Below are positions 36,667-45,807 of a DNA stretch of 64,000 nt, piece by piece; the first letter of the stretch is position 1, and every line of letters starts with the position of its first letter. The DNA lies in the NCBI GenBank assembly GCA_963786395.1, contig CAWAZD010000010.1:124001-188000 (forward strand), in the 5' to 3' direction. This stretch comes from Fen-1301 sp963786395 (GTDB lineage Bacteria > Bacteroidota > Ignavibacteria > Ignavibacteriales > Ignavibacteriaceae). Below the pieces are notes generated by a model. That model worked only from the letters and a program-made list of their open reading frames with translations, was not told the origin of the DNA and did no database searches. The translations under genes were made by a program, and so were the position numbers.

Positions 36667-37167
36667 TTATTGCTTCATTGGGACCGTAGCCTGGTGGTGG
36701 ATCATCAGCCATTTGCCATCTTTCTTAAGAAAAATATTTGTGGCTCCTGCTGTAAGTTTAACTTTCTTATCTCCCTGTTGCGCTTCAAATTCTTCGGTAC
36801 TCAGCACCCATGCTACATTACCTTCAACATGAACTTTAGGATGCATCGGCATAATATTTACTTTATTATATACCTTAAATACATCAGAAAAAGTTTTTCT
36901 TACTCCGTCCCATCCTATGGTGGCTTCTTTGTCCATAGGATGTATAGCACTTACAAAAGAACTGTGAGACCAAACTTCATCCATTTTGCTTATATCTTCA
37001 GATTTAAAAGCATTATAAAAAGATTGGTTGCTGGCTAATACCATGTCTTTATCTGACATCTTCTGTGCATATAAACTCTGGAATCCATTTATTACAATAG
37101 CTAAACACAAGATCATAAATATATTAAGCGTAGCAGAAACATGTTTCATAGAATCTATCTCCTTCAT
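36667..37167 (-). CDS. SnoaL-like/DUF4440 family exported protein
   Basis: 166 residues with an N-terminal hydrophobic signal (about 8-30) ahead of a NTF2-like cone fold (SNQSFYNAFKSEDISKMDEVWSH, GWDGVRKTFSDVF, ATNIFLKKDGKWLMIHHQATVP). This fold is used by ketosteroid-isomerase-like enzymes and by non-enzymatic ligand binders. The His pair in IHHQA is typical of the DUF4440/SnoaL_3 subgroup. Probably periplasmic. Divergent from the LIM-peptidase gene. Confidence 0.82.
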   Translation of the reverse strand: MKEIDSMKHVSATLNIFMILCLAIVINGFQSLYAQKMSDKDMVLASNQSFYNAFKSEDISKMDEVWSHSSFVSAIHPMDKEATIGWDGVRKTFSDVFKVYNKVNIMPMHPKVHVEGNVAWVLSTEEFEAQQGDKKVKLTAGATNIFLKKDGKWLMIHHQATVPMKQ

Positions 37168-37313
37168 TATTGATTAACTTATAATTAAATGTTGATGATT
37201 GAATTTAGAATCTAATTTCAGGTTTTATAGTGCCTAAAAACACGATAGGGTGAATGTTAAATGTGGTAAATGATAATATCAATGACTATTTTAATGGAAA
37301 TAAATTTAATGAT

Positions 37314-38403
37314 ATGAAAAGAGTTCGGTCATTCCTCGTTTTAGTAGGAATTGTTTATATTTTGTTAAGCATGGTCTATAGTCCGGAAATGCCTGGACAG
37401 GATTTAGTATGTAATTACTGCAAGGCGGTAATAAAAGGTAATTTCCTTGTTGTGGATGGTAAATATTATCATCCTGAACATTTCATTTGTGCAAAGTGTG
37501 GCAAACAAATCAAAGGATCGTATCAGGAAAGGGACGGGAGATATTATCATCCTAACTGTGAAGCTTTAGTTTCAGGATTAATCTGCGCCTATTGTAATAA
37601 AGTAATTACTGGTGATTATATTACAAGTTCGGGGAAAGTATATCATCCGGATTGCTACCATAATAATGTAGTTCCAAGATGTTCAGTATGTCTGCAGCCC
37701 TTATCAGGTGAATATAAAATCGATATTTATGGAAATAAATTTCATGCTATTCATACTTCAGAACTAAACAAGTGTGATAATTGCGGAAGACTGATATGTA
37801 AAGAATTAACCGGAGGTGGAATCAGTTATGGGGATGGCAGGCATATCTGTAATATTTGTTATAAAAAAGCTGTGTTCACTGAAAGAGATATTAATGGATT
37901 AACTGCAAAAGGTAAAGTTCAAGTTAATTGATTTTGGGCTCGAATTTAATGATGACAACATAACTATTAAGGGTGTTAATATTAATGAACTTAAAAGAGT
38001 TGCAGGATCTGAATATTTCAGTGAGCTGGAAGGGTTCTGCAGTTCTGATGCGAGCAGTGAGTATATAAACGGAAAGCTTCAGAGAAAAAGTTTCACTCAT
38101 AAAATCTATGTACTAGACGGAATCCCGGCAATTAATCTTGAAGCCATAATTGCCCATGAACTTATGCACGCATGGACATTTCAAAGCACAAAAAATGATA
38201 TACCCTCAGATGTAAGTGAAGGAAGTTGCAATTTTATTTCCTACTTATACCTGCAATCTGAGACTAATCCGGATGTACAATTTATTCTTAAAAGGATGGA
38301 GCAAAACCCAGATCCGGTTTATGGAAAAGGGTACCTGAAAATTAAGGATAGATTCGGCTCTAAACCACTAAGCTCGCTTCTGGATTACTTAAAGAAATTT
38401 TAA
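37314..38403 (+). CDS. Secreted LIM-domain/DA1-like zinc metallopeptidase, one frameshift
   Basis: Signal peptide MKRVRSFLVLVGIVYILLSM, then cysteine-rich zinc fingers of LIM type (VCNYCKAVIKG-HPEHFICAKCGKQIKG-HPNC; ICAYCNKVITG-HPDC; RCSVCLQPLSG; KCDNCGRLIC-HICNICY), then a peptidase domain with the zinc motif HELMH (nucleotides 38155-38169) in IIAHELMHAWTF and a downstream Glu in DVSEGSCNFISYL. LIM followed by an HExxH domain is the layout of plant DA1 peptidases, and bacterial relatives exist. Frames: 37314-37931 and about 37920-38403, joined near 37920. The in-frame ATG at 37254 is less likely since the signal peptide starts at 37314. Substrate unknown; periplasmic or extracellular action inferred. 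Confidence 0.85.
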
Positions 38404-38482
38404 TATTATTGTTATCCCCATACTGGAAACGAAGCGATAATTCTCCTTCTCTTCTTGCCTAAAAAGTAAGGAGAAATGTATT

Positions 38483-39226
38483 TTACCCGTTGTCTTCACC
38501 AGTAAGTGGGAAGTTCATAGGTACATCCATAAGCAGGATTTCGCTTTTATCAGATTCAGACTTAATTGATACAGAATCTTTATATTGAATTCCGACCGCA
38601 TCCCTTCGGAGAAGACTATCTCCATCAATATTAAATTTCCCTTCAAGAACGAAGCAGAACAATCCGTTATCTGAGGACTTTATTTTGTAATCAGTTTGTG
38701 TTCCTTTATCGAATTGTCCCAAGTAGAACCAGGCATTCTGATAAATCCAGACACCTTCATCGTCCGGGTTAGGGGAAACAATCTGCTGTAGTTTGTTGAC
38801 TTTGTCACTGGGGTCAAGTGTAATCTGATCATATCTTGGAATCACGTTTATTTTATTTGGAAAGACCCAGATCTGGAGGAATTTTCCTTCCTTATCTTTA
38901 TTTCTGTTGTATTCGCTGTGAAAAATTCCGGTGCCAGCACTCATCACCTGGATGTCACCTTCATTAATAACCTGAAGATTTCCCATACTGTCTTTATGTT
39001 CAAGCGCTCCTTTAAGGGGGATGCTGATTATTTCCATATTATCGTGAGGATGCCTGCCGAAGCCTGTCCCGGCAGCTATTGTGTCATCATTAAGAACACG
39101 AAGTGCGCCGAACTGTATTCTTTCAGGGTTATAATAATCGGCAAAACTGAAAGTATGATAAGTATCTAACCATCCATGATCTTCGTGACCGCGGGTTTGA
39201 GCTTTATAAATCGTTCTTTTAGACAT
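38483..39226 (-). CDS. Pirin family protein (YhhW-like cupin)
   Basis: 247-residue bicupin. The metal-binding residues are visible in GFGRHPHDNMEIISIPLKG and in AGTGIFHSEYN, the pirin pattern (His, His, Glu and a later His). E. coli YhhW has quercetin 2,3-dioxygenase activity in vitro, and the physiological role in bacteria is unclear. Starts MSKRTIYKAQTRGHEDHGWLDTYHTFSF, all family-typical. Single gene. Confidence 0.93.
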   Translation of the reverse strand: MSKRTIYKAQTRGHEDHGWLDTYHTFSFADYYNPERIQFGALRVLNDDTIAAGTGFGRHPHDNMEIISIPLKGALEHKDSMGNLQVINEGDIQVMSAGTGIFHSEYNRNKDKEGKFLQIWVFPNKINVIPRYDQITLDPSDKVNKLQQIVSPNPDDEGVWIYQNAWFYLGQFDKGTQTDYKIKSSDNGLFCFVLEGKFNIDGDSLLRRDAVGIQYKDSVSIKSESDKSEILLMDVPMNFPLTGEDNG

Positions 39227-39323
39227 TGATAATTCTCTTTACTAATGATTATACATGTTAATTTAAGAGGGAATAGTATGGAAATGACGTGTTATAAAAC
39301 AAGGAGCAAAAACGGTGGGGTAA

Positions 39324-39420
39324 TGGATTATTGGAGTAATGGATTGTTGGAGTTATGGATTATTTGGGAAATGGATTATTGGAGTAATGGATTATTGGAG
39401 TAATTGATCATTGGAATAAT
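39324..39420. repeat. 16-bp tandem repeat, about six copies
   Basis: Units of the form GGATTATTGGAGTAAT follow one another with 1-5 substitutions, plus a partial unit. They sit in the 470-bp gap 39227-39696, otherwise without genes. The rest of the gap is AT-rich and includes CGTTTTTGATCATTTTTTG at about 39580. Confidence 0.85.
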
Positions 39421-39696
39421 GGATTATCTATGGAACTAGTATGGAAGGTCTCCGGGTAATAGGTAATCAGGATGAAAACAGGATTCTTTCAGGGTTATTT
39501 CAGGGTGGTTATTTGAACAATAAATCTAAAGATTCAATTACAGGGAATCCCCCCTAATATTTAATACACCCTTTTTTCCGTTTTTGATCATTTTTTGCTG
39601 AGATTTTATCTGGATATTAATTAAGTTAGAGCCGGGTAAATTTCTTTAAAGGATTATCCTTAAATATGCACATTATGTTAATTAAGCAGACAAATC

Positions 39697-40536
39697 ATGA
39701 CAATTATAGACGAGAATAACCCTTTACTGATTCAATCATTTGGAAGTTCAAGCGCAGGTAACTGTACGATTATTCAGAGTAATCAAGCAGCGATAATAAT
39801 AGATTTCGGTTTTTACCCATCTATGATTAAAGCGAATCTTGAAAAGTCCGGGAAGAAAATTTCTGATCTTTCAGGCGCACTCATTACGCATACACACACA
39901 GATCATATAAACCGGTACACTTTAAAGACCTTAATAGAGAATAAAGTACCGGTATACTGCCATGAAGATCTTATAGATGTAATTTTCAGGAAATTCCAGA
40001 CTGTTTTAGAACCAGGTGACCAAAATAACTTCAAACCGTTTAACGGAAAGGATTTCAGTATCGGTTCATTTGATTTACATGCTTTTAAAGTACCTCATGA
40101 TTCGGAAGGCGGATGTTATGGATTTAATGTATTTCGGGACAGTGAATCCGGAAAAAAGAAAATATCTGTTTCTACTGATATGGGATTTCCCGAGCCTCCC
40201 CTCATAAATGATTTTACAAATTCAGATGTCATTGTAATTGAATCAAACCATGACACGGAAATGCTTGAAAAATCAAACCGTCCATATTTTCTGAAGAAAC
40301 GAATAAGAGAAATCGGTCACTTATCAAATGATCAATGCGCTCAGTTCCTGGTAGATATATTTAATAATTCAGATTTCCTGCCGGATTCAGTAATGTTAGC
40401 TCATATAAGTCAGCAATGCAATACAAACGAACTTGCAGAAGGATGCACGCGGAAGGCGCTTGAATTAAATAACTTTAAGGTTAATGTAGTGCAGACATTT
40501 AAGGATAAACCAAGCCCTGCGATTAAAATATATTAG
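39697..40536 (+). CDS. MBL-fold metallo-hydrolase (YycJ/WalJ-like)
   Basis: 279-residue metallo-beta-lactamase-fold protein. The first metal motif is H65-T-H67-T-D69-H70, followed by FKVPHDSEGGCYGF and SVSTDMGFP, and later ESNHDTEML and LAHISQQCN. Opening FGSSSAGNC is typical of the YycJ/WalJ group, some members of which are nucleases. Sixteen base pairs upstream of the helicase gene on the same strand, suggesting an operon with a DNA-metabolism theme. Substrate not shown by sequence. Confidence 0.88.
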   Translation: MTIIDENNPLLIQSFGSSSAGNCTIIQSNQAAIIIDFGFYPSMIKANLEKSGKKISDLSGALITHTHTDHINRYTLKTLIENKVPVYCHEDLIDVIFRKFQTVLEPGDQNNFKPFNGKDFSIGSFDLHAFKVPHDSEGGCYGFNVFRDSESGKKKISVSTDMGFPEPPLINDFTNSDVIVIESNHDTEMLEKSNRPYFLKKRIREIGHLSNDQCAQFLVDIFNNSDFLPDSVMLAHISQQCNTNELAEGCTRKALELNNFKVNVVQTFKDKPSPAIKIY

Positions 40537-40551
40537 TCAGGAATAAATAAT

Positions 40552-42003
40552 ACGAATAAGATTACATTCACAAATTCACAGAAAAAAGCATTCGGATTAA
40601 TACAGGACTTCCTTGATTCCGAATATCCTGTTTTTATATTAAAAGGATATGCCGGCACAGGGAAAACATTTCTAATAGCGGAAATAGTAAAATATCTCCG
40701 ATTGATTAAAACTGAAGTATATCTTGCTGCACCCACAGGTAGAGCGGCACGGATAGTAGCGCAAAAGACAAATTATGATGCCAGAACCATACATTCGTTT
40801 ATATATTCGGGAGTTGATGAGTTTGGTGAGGATGAAGAAGATTTTGTCTGGAATTTTAATACAAAGAGAAACAGGGATTCATTGAATTGTGTATATATCA
40901 TAGATGAATCATCCATGATATCAGATACTCCCTCAAAAGACTATTTTATTAAGTTCGGAAGTGGCAGGGTATTAAAAGATCTTTTTACTTATACAGGAAT
41001 CATAGGGGCATCAGAAGAAGAGGGGAACAACAGGAAAATAATTTTTGTAGGAGACCCGGCACAGCTTCCGCCGGTTAACACTACACTTTCACCGGCACTT
41101 TCACCTGATCATCTTTATGATAATTATGGAATTGAATCTCATGAGACTGAAATGAGAGATGTTGTTAGGCAGAGTAAAGAAAGCGGTATTTTAATGAATG
41201 CCACGCGGATACGAGAAAGTATAAGTGAAGAAGATTATGGATGTCTGAAGATGGGGGAGGGGTATGATGTTGTTAATCTTAATTACGGGGACGAGGGGGG
41301 GTATTTCGAGGAAAAATTAAATACACCCAACACATTGTTAATAACAGCAACAAACAAAAATGCACTTAAATATAACAGAGCTGTTAGAAATTATTTATTT
41401 GAAAACCACAGGAATGAGATTCAGGTAGGAGACAGGCTCCTTGTTGTATCCAACAATTATTATTATGGTTTAATGAACGGTGATCTTGCAACAGTAATTA
41501 ATATTCATTCTGATACTGAAAAAATTCCTGTGAAGCTAAGAAATACACATCAGGAGATAATACTTTCATTCAGAGATATAACACTGCGGCTTGACGGACC
41601 TAAATCAGATCTGTTTAATTGCAAGATAGTAGAAAACCTTTTAAACTCAACCGAAAGGGGAATAAGTACTACGGAAGCCACAGCTTTAAGTATTTGTGCA
41701 AGAAGGCAGCTGGATGTTCCTTTTCCCGATAAAAGATTACGACGCAGTAATCCTTCTGAATATAAGAAGCAACAGAGGGAATACTTTATGAAACTTAGGG
41801 AGAGTGAATATTATAATGCTCTTCAGGTTAAATACGGATATGCATTAACGTGTCATAAGGCTCAGGGAGGGGAATGGGAAAACGTGATTGTAGATTTTTC
41901 ATCATTTCACCGGAAAGAAACTGAGGATTATTTCCGGTGGGTATACACAGCAATTTCCCGCGCATCGGGTAGGCTATTTCTAATTAACGCTCCCATGGAA
42001 TAA
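40552..42003 (+). CDS. RecD/Pif1-like superfamily 1 DNA helicase
   Basis: ATP-dependent helicase. Motifs: Walker A GYAGTGKTFL (near 40650), Ia AAPTGRAAR, II YIIDESSM, III FVGDPAQLPP, IV-type VVRQSKESGI, and the C-terminal UvrD_C_2 motif TCHKAQGGEWENV with YTAISRASGRL. The ATG/GTG/TTG nearest the Walker A is TTG at 40702, which would cut off Walker A; the reading frame is open to 40537. ACG at 40552 (ACG AAT AAG) preceded by AGGA at 40539-40542 is where a start is expected, so either a rare ACG start or a sequence error. Follows the MBL gene closely. Confidence 0.87.
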   Translation, partial: TNKITFTNSQKKAFGLIQDFLDSEYPVFILKGYAGTGKTFLIAEIVKYLRLIKTEVYLAAPTGRAARIVAQKTNYDARTIHSFIYSGVDEFGEDEEDFVWNFNTKRNRDSLNCVYIIDESSMISDTPSKDYFIKFGSGRVLKDLFTYTGIIGASEEEGNNRKIIFVGDPAQLPPVNTTLSPALSPDHLYDNYGIESHETEMRDVVRQSKESGILMNATRIRESISEEDYGCLKMGEGYDVVNLNYGDEGGYFEEKLNTPNTLLITATNKNALKYNRAVRNYLFENHRNEIQVGDRLLVVSNNYYYGLMNGDLATVINIHSDTEKIPVKLRNTHQEIILSFRDITLRLDGPKSDLFNCKIVENLLNSTERGISTTEATALSICARRQLDVPFPDKRLRRSNPSEYKKQQREYFMKLRESEYYNALQVKYGYALTCHKAQGGEWENVIVDFSSFHRKETEDYFRWVYTAISRASGRLFLINAPME

Positions 42004-42004
42004 A

Positions 42005-43036
42005 TTAACTACCGGGGAACGAGATAATATACTCGGTTCCATTATTTGTGTTTATTTCAGCGGTACCATTTAATTGTTCAATGAGAGTTTCAAGAAGCTG
42101 CGATCCCAGCGTTTCAGATTTATGTTTATGAAAATCTTCAGGCATGCCGATGCCATCATCTTTAATATGTAGTTCATAATTACCTCCATTTATTTTAAAC
42201 CCTATAAATATTATTCCTTTTCCTGATGGGAAAGCATATTTGACTGAATTTGTAATTAACTCATTAGTTATTAGCCCTATCTGAAGGACCTTATCTGTTT
42301 CAAGCACGATTTCTTCAATGTCGCATACAAAAGTGATGGAATCAATATTAAGTTCATAAACCTGGACAAGAATATTGAGCAGGTCTTTCAGGAAATGACA
42401 AATGTTAATTTCAGAAGGATTATCAGTTTGATAAAGTTTTTCATGAATCAATGCAATTGTCCGGATACGTGCCTGCAGACCGGATAGCAGGATTGTAAGT
42501 TCATCATTCTTTTCATAATACATCTGAAGAGTTAAGATACTATTTATAATCTGAAGATTATTTTTAATTCTATGATGAATCTCCTTAAGCAAAAACGTTT
42601 TTTCCTTCAACTCCAAACAGACTTCATTATATGCTTCAATTTGCTCAGTAATATCGGTTAAAATTATTGTGTAGCCGGATATAACATCATTAGTTTTAAT
42701 AGTAGAAGCGGACATCAGAAAATTTATAGATTTAGAATCAGTTCCAAAACAAACTTCCTTTCTGGAGATATCATGTCCATCAAATAGGGATTCAATTGAA
42801 ATTCTCTTGCCATTTGTATCTTTTAAATAAATAAGGGATTGGAAGTACTTGTTAATAATTTCTTTTCCAAATATTCTTTCAGCGGACTTATTAATGTTTG
42901 TTATTAAAATAGTTTTATCGATAGTTAATATAGGGGCAGGTATCGAATTAAAAATTATCACTTCATCCCTGGAGAGAGGAGATGTCGAAACCTCTTTTAT
43001 GTTTTCAGATATGTTAGAAGCCTTACTTTTTTTCAT
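42005..43036 (-). CDS. PAS sensor histidine kinase, HisKA_2 type
   Basis: 343-residue soluble kinase. A PAS domain (about 25-135; IPAPILTIDKTILITNINKSAERIFG, ending VILTDITEQ) is followed by HisKA_2 with LLKEIHHRIKNNLQIINSILTLQ (phospho-His HHRIKNN) and HATPase_c with GLITNELITNSVKYAF, IKDDGIGMPEDF and LGSQLLETLIEQLNG. HisKA_2/HWE kinases often act with partner-switching or single-domain regulators. The divergent SpoIIE-type phosphatase is a possible functional neighbour. Confidence 0.9.
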   Translation of the reverse strand: MKKSKASNISENIKEVSTSPLSRDEVIIFNSIPAPILTIDKTILITNINKSAERIFGKEIINKYFQSLIYLKDTNGKRISIESLFDGHDISRKEVCFGTDSKSINFLMSASTIKTNDVISGYTIILTDITEQIEAYNEVCLELKEKTFLLKEIHHRIKNNLQIINSILTLQMYYEKNDELTILLSGLQARIRTIALIHEKLYQTDNPSEINICHFLKDLLNILVQVYELNIDSITFVCDIEEIVLETDKVLQIGLITNELITNSVKYAFPSGKGIIFIGFKINGGNYELHIKDDGIGMPEDFHKHKSETLGSQLLETLIEQLNGTAEINTNNGTEYIISFPGS

Positions 43037-43300
43037 AAGGATATTTATAGAGTCATAAAATTATTACGAAAACTGAACCTACTACATATAGTCATATAAA
43101 TGAGAATGTGCAAAAGATTTATTAAATAATAAATAAGGATAAACGGTTACTTTTCCAATCGCTAACAATTGTTGTACATCACAAAGTAATCTGATATATG
43201 ATACTCATAATTCAAATATTAATAAATTGTTAAAAGTAGGGGTATTGGATAGAATTTCATTAATTTACAGGTCTTATTATTAACAATATTTTGGTTCTTT

Positions 43301-44506
43301 ATGATTGAGCCCAAAACCTTTTACCGAAAACTGGATTTTCTGCAAAGCAGGATAGATTCGGGGAAGACGGGGAAGGACTTTCTATTTTCCATTGTTAAGG
43401 AACTGGAAAAGACACTAGGAAAAGATTTAAAGTTTGTGAATGGTTGTATATATGAAAAAGACGACACCGATTATTTTTTAATTTCCTCACCACCCAAAGT
43501 TGAAAAGATAATTAAGCAAAAAATATCGATTGAAGACCCGGCGATAGTTTTGTTAAAGAAATCGATGACATACATTTATGACAAGCCGGTATTCAATATT
43601 GACGGTTTTGAGTATGCTGAAGGGGAATATGGGACTAATGCGGCATTTACAGTAAGCAGTCCATCGCATTCCTGGATTTTTGTGTTTGAATTAAAAAGCG
43701 GCTGGGTTAGAGAGGAGATTGATTTATGTTTAAATGCAATCCGGACTGCACTGAATTACAGGTTGGTAGCAGAATCTATAAAGAATGAGCTGGAACAGGC
43801 AAACCAGATTCAACAAAGTCTTCTCCCCATTATTCCGCCGGAAATACCCGGTTATGAGATAGCAGCAAAATCTCAACCTGCTGAACTTGTAGGCGGGGAT
43901 TTGTACGATTATTATATATTTGATGAAAACACATTTGGATTTTGCATAGGAGACGCAAGCGGGCACGGACTTCCGGCTGCACTTATGGTTAGGGATGTTA
44001 TTACAGGTTTGCGTATGGGCCTTGAAAAAGAAATGAAAATAGCCTACACACTGAAGAAGCTTAATTCTGTGATTTATCATGCTGTATATTCAGCCAAATT
44101 TATATCCTTATTTTATGCTGAACTTGAGAAGAACGGAAATATTATTTATGCAAATGCAGGACATCCTTCCCCTTTAATGTATGATGGAGAAAAATTCTGT
44201 CTGTTGGAACCGACAGGCCTGATTATAGGGGCATTCCCCAAAATTGATATATCACGTTCTTACACAAAGCTACAACCCGGCGGAATTCTTGTATTATTTA
44301 CAGATGGAATACTTGAAAGAAAGAACAAGCGCTCAGAGTTGTATGAGATAGAGAGATTAAAAACAGTTATTGCTGAAAACAAGGATCAGAGTGCTGATAC
44401 CATTATTAGAAGAATATTTGAATCTGCTGATCAATTTGGAAAAGGCAAGAAATGGGAAGACGATGCTACCATAGTAGTGATTAAGAGGGAGAAGGCAGGA
44501 TTTTAA
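43301..44506 (+). CDS. RsbU/SpoIIE-type PP2C phosphatase
   Basis: 401 residues. A GAF-like N-terminal part (about 1-165) is followed by a PP2C-like SpoIIE domain: PAELVGGDLYDYYIF (metal Asp), CIGDASGHGLPAALMV, YANAGHPSPLMYDG, LVLFTDGILERKN, WEDDATIVVIKR. It would dephosphorylate an anti-sigma-factor antagonist in a partner-switch pathway; no such antagonist lies next to it. Cytoplasmic. Frame intact. Confidence 0.9.
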   Translation: MIEPKTFYRKLDFLQSRIDSGKTGKDFLFSIVKELEKTLGKDLKFVNGCIYEKDDTDYFLISSPPKVEKIIKQKISIEDPAIVLLKKSMTYIYDKPVFNIDGFEYAEGEYGTNAAFTVSSPSHSWIFVFELKSGWVREEIDLCLNAIRTALNYRLVAESIKNELEQANQIQQSLLPIIPPEIPGYEIAAKSQPAELVGGDLYDYYIFDENTFGFCIGDASGHGLPAALMVRDVITGLRMGLEKEMKIAYTLKKLNSVIYHAVYSAKFISLFYAELEKNGNIIYANAGHPSPLMYDGEKFCLLEPTGLIIGAFPKIDISRSYTKLQPGGILVLFTDGILERKNKRSELYEIERLKTVIAENKDQSADTIIRRIFESADQFGKGKKWEDDATIVVIKREKAGF

Positions 44507-44640
44507 TGGCGTTATTCAAATGGCAGAGTGATAACTTTAATATATTTTTCTTAAAAATGCCTGGTTAAATGTCTTTGATTTGTGTCAAACTAGCTTTAAT
44601 TTCACATGATTTTTACTAATATTTTTTCCCCAGGATTAGA

Positions 44641-45795
44641 TTGAAAAAAATAGCGGTGATATTCGGCACCAGACCGGATACAATTAAGTTAGCCCCGATA
44701 ATTTTGGCATTAAAAAAAGAGAAGAAATATTTTCAGGTATTAACTATTGCTACTGCTCAACACAGGCAAATGTTAGACCAGGTACTTGACATATTTAAGA
44801 TAAAACCGGATTATGATCTGGATATCATGCAGCCAAAGCAATCCCTTGTAACAATTACAAAAAACACAATTGGCAAATTAGATGAGATACTATTCAGGGA
44901 ATTGCCCGATATGGTGCTTGTTCAGGGGGATACAACCACAACATTTGTTGGAAGCCTGGCTGCTTTTTACAGACAGATTCCGGTGGGGCATATTGAAGCA
45001 GGTCTTAGAACGAACGACAGGTCAAATCCCTTCCCGGAGGAAATAAATCGTAGGTTAACAAGTGTTCTGACGGATATACATTTTGCTCCCACAGAAACGG
45101 CTAAAAGGGCTTTGCTTAAGGAAAATATTAACAAGGATTCAATTTTTGTAACAGGCAATACTGTTATTGATGCATTGAAAATTTCAGTTAATAAAAAATA
45201 TAAATTCACTGTTCCGCTTCTAAATGAAATAGTAAGGCAGAAGAAGAAGATAATTTTGTTAACTATGCACAGGCGGGAGAATTGGGGGAAACCTATGAGG
45301 GGAGCCTGTGCAGCAGTGAAGAGACTGGCTTTACAATATCCTGATTTCAATTTTGTTTTTCCTGTTCATTTAAATCCCATAGTAGAGGAAGTTGTACACG
45401 GTACACTTAATAACCTGAAAAATGTTCATCTGATAGCACCGCTGGACTATTTGGATTTTGTAAACTTTATGTCTAGGACCTACCTGATTATTACAGATTC
45501 AGGTGGCGTACAGGAAGAAGGTCCTCATTTTGGAATTCCTATATTGGTTTTAAGAAAAGTAACTGAGAGACCGGAAGCAGTAAAATATGGAACGGTTAAA
45601 CTTGTAGGTCTTGACGAAGAAATTATATATAGAACGGCAAAGCGATTAATAGATGATAAAAGAGTATACAGCAAAATGGCTTCAGCTGTTAACCCATACG
45701 GTGACGGACTATCCTCTAAACGAACAGTGCAAATAATCAAGAATTATTTCGATATCGACAAAGCCAAAGTAGAAGAATTTGTTCCTCACAAATAA
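44641..45795 (+). CDS. wecB: UDP-N-acetylglucosamine 2-epimerase (non-hydrolysing)
   Basis: 384 residues. Interconverts UDP-GlcNAc and UDP-ManNAc for polysaccharide synthesis. Landmarks: FGTRPDTIKLAPII, VQGDTTTTFVGSLAAFY, GHIEAGLRTNDRSNPFPEE(N)R, GNTVIDAL, TMHRRENWGKP, DSGGVQEEG. The start TTG at 44641 gives the full-length N-terminus (LKKIAVIFGTRP). Twelve base pairs before the deacetylase/GT2 locus, so the same operon is likely. Confidence 0.94.
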   Translation: MKKIAVIFGTRPDTIKLAPIILALKKEKKYFQVLTIATAQHRQMLDQVLDIFKIKPDYDLDIMQPKQSLVTITKNTIGKLDEILFRELPDMVLVQGDTTTTFVGSLAAFYRQIPVGHIEAGLRTNDRSNPFPEEINRRLTSVLTDIHFAPTETAKRALLKENINKDSIFVTGNTVIDALKISVNKKYKFTVPLLNEIVRQKKKIILLTMHRRENWGKPMRGACAAVKRLALQYPDFNFVFPVHLNPIVEEVVHGTLNNLKNVHLIAPLDYLDFVNFMSRTYLIITDSGGVQEEGPHFGIPILVLRKVTERPEAVKYGTVKLVGLDEEIIYRTAKRLIDDKRVYSKMASAVNPYGDGLSSKRTVQIIKNYFDIDKAKVEEFVPHK

Positions 45796-45807
45796 ATAAA
45801 TATTTCA

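Noticed and set aside
39324..39420. Short regular repeats as a CRISPR-like array
   Set aside because: 16-bp direct tandem units with no spacers and no cas genes in the window.
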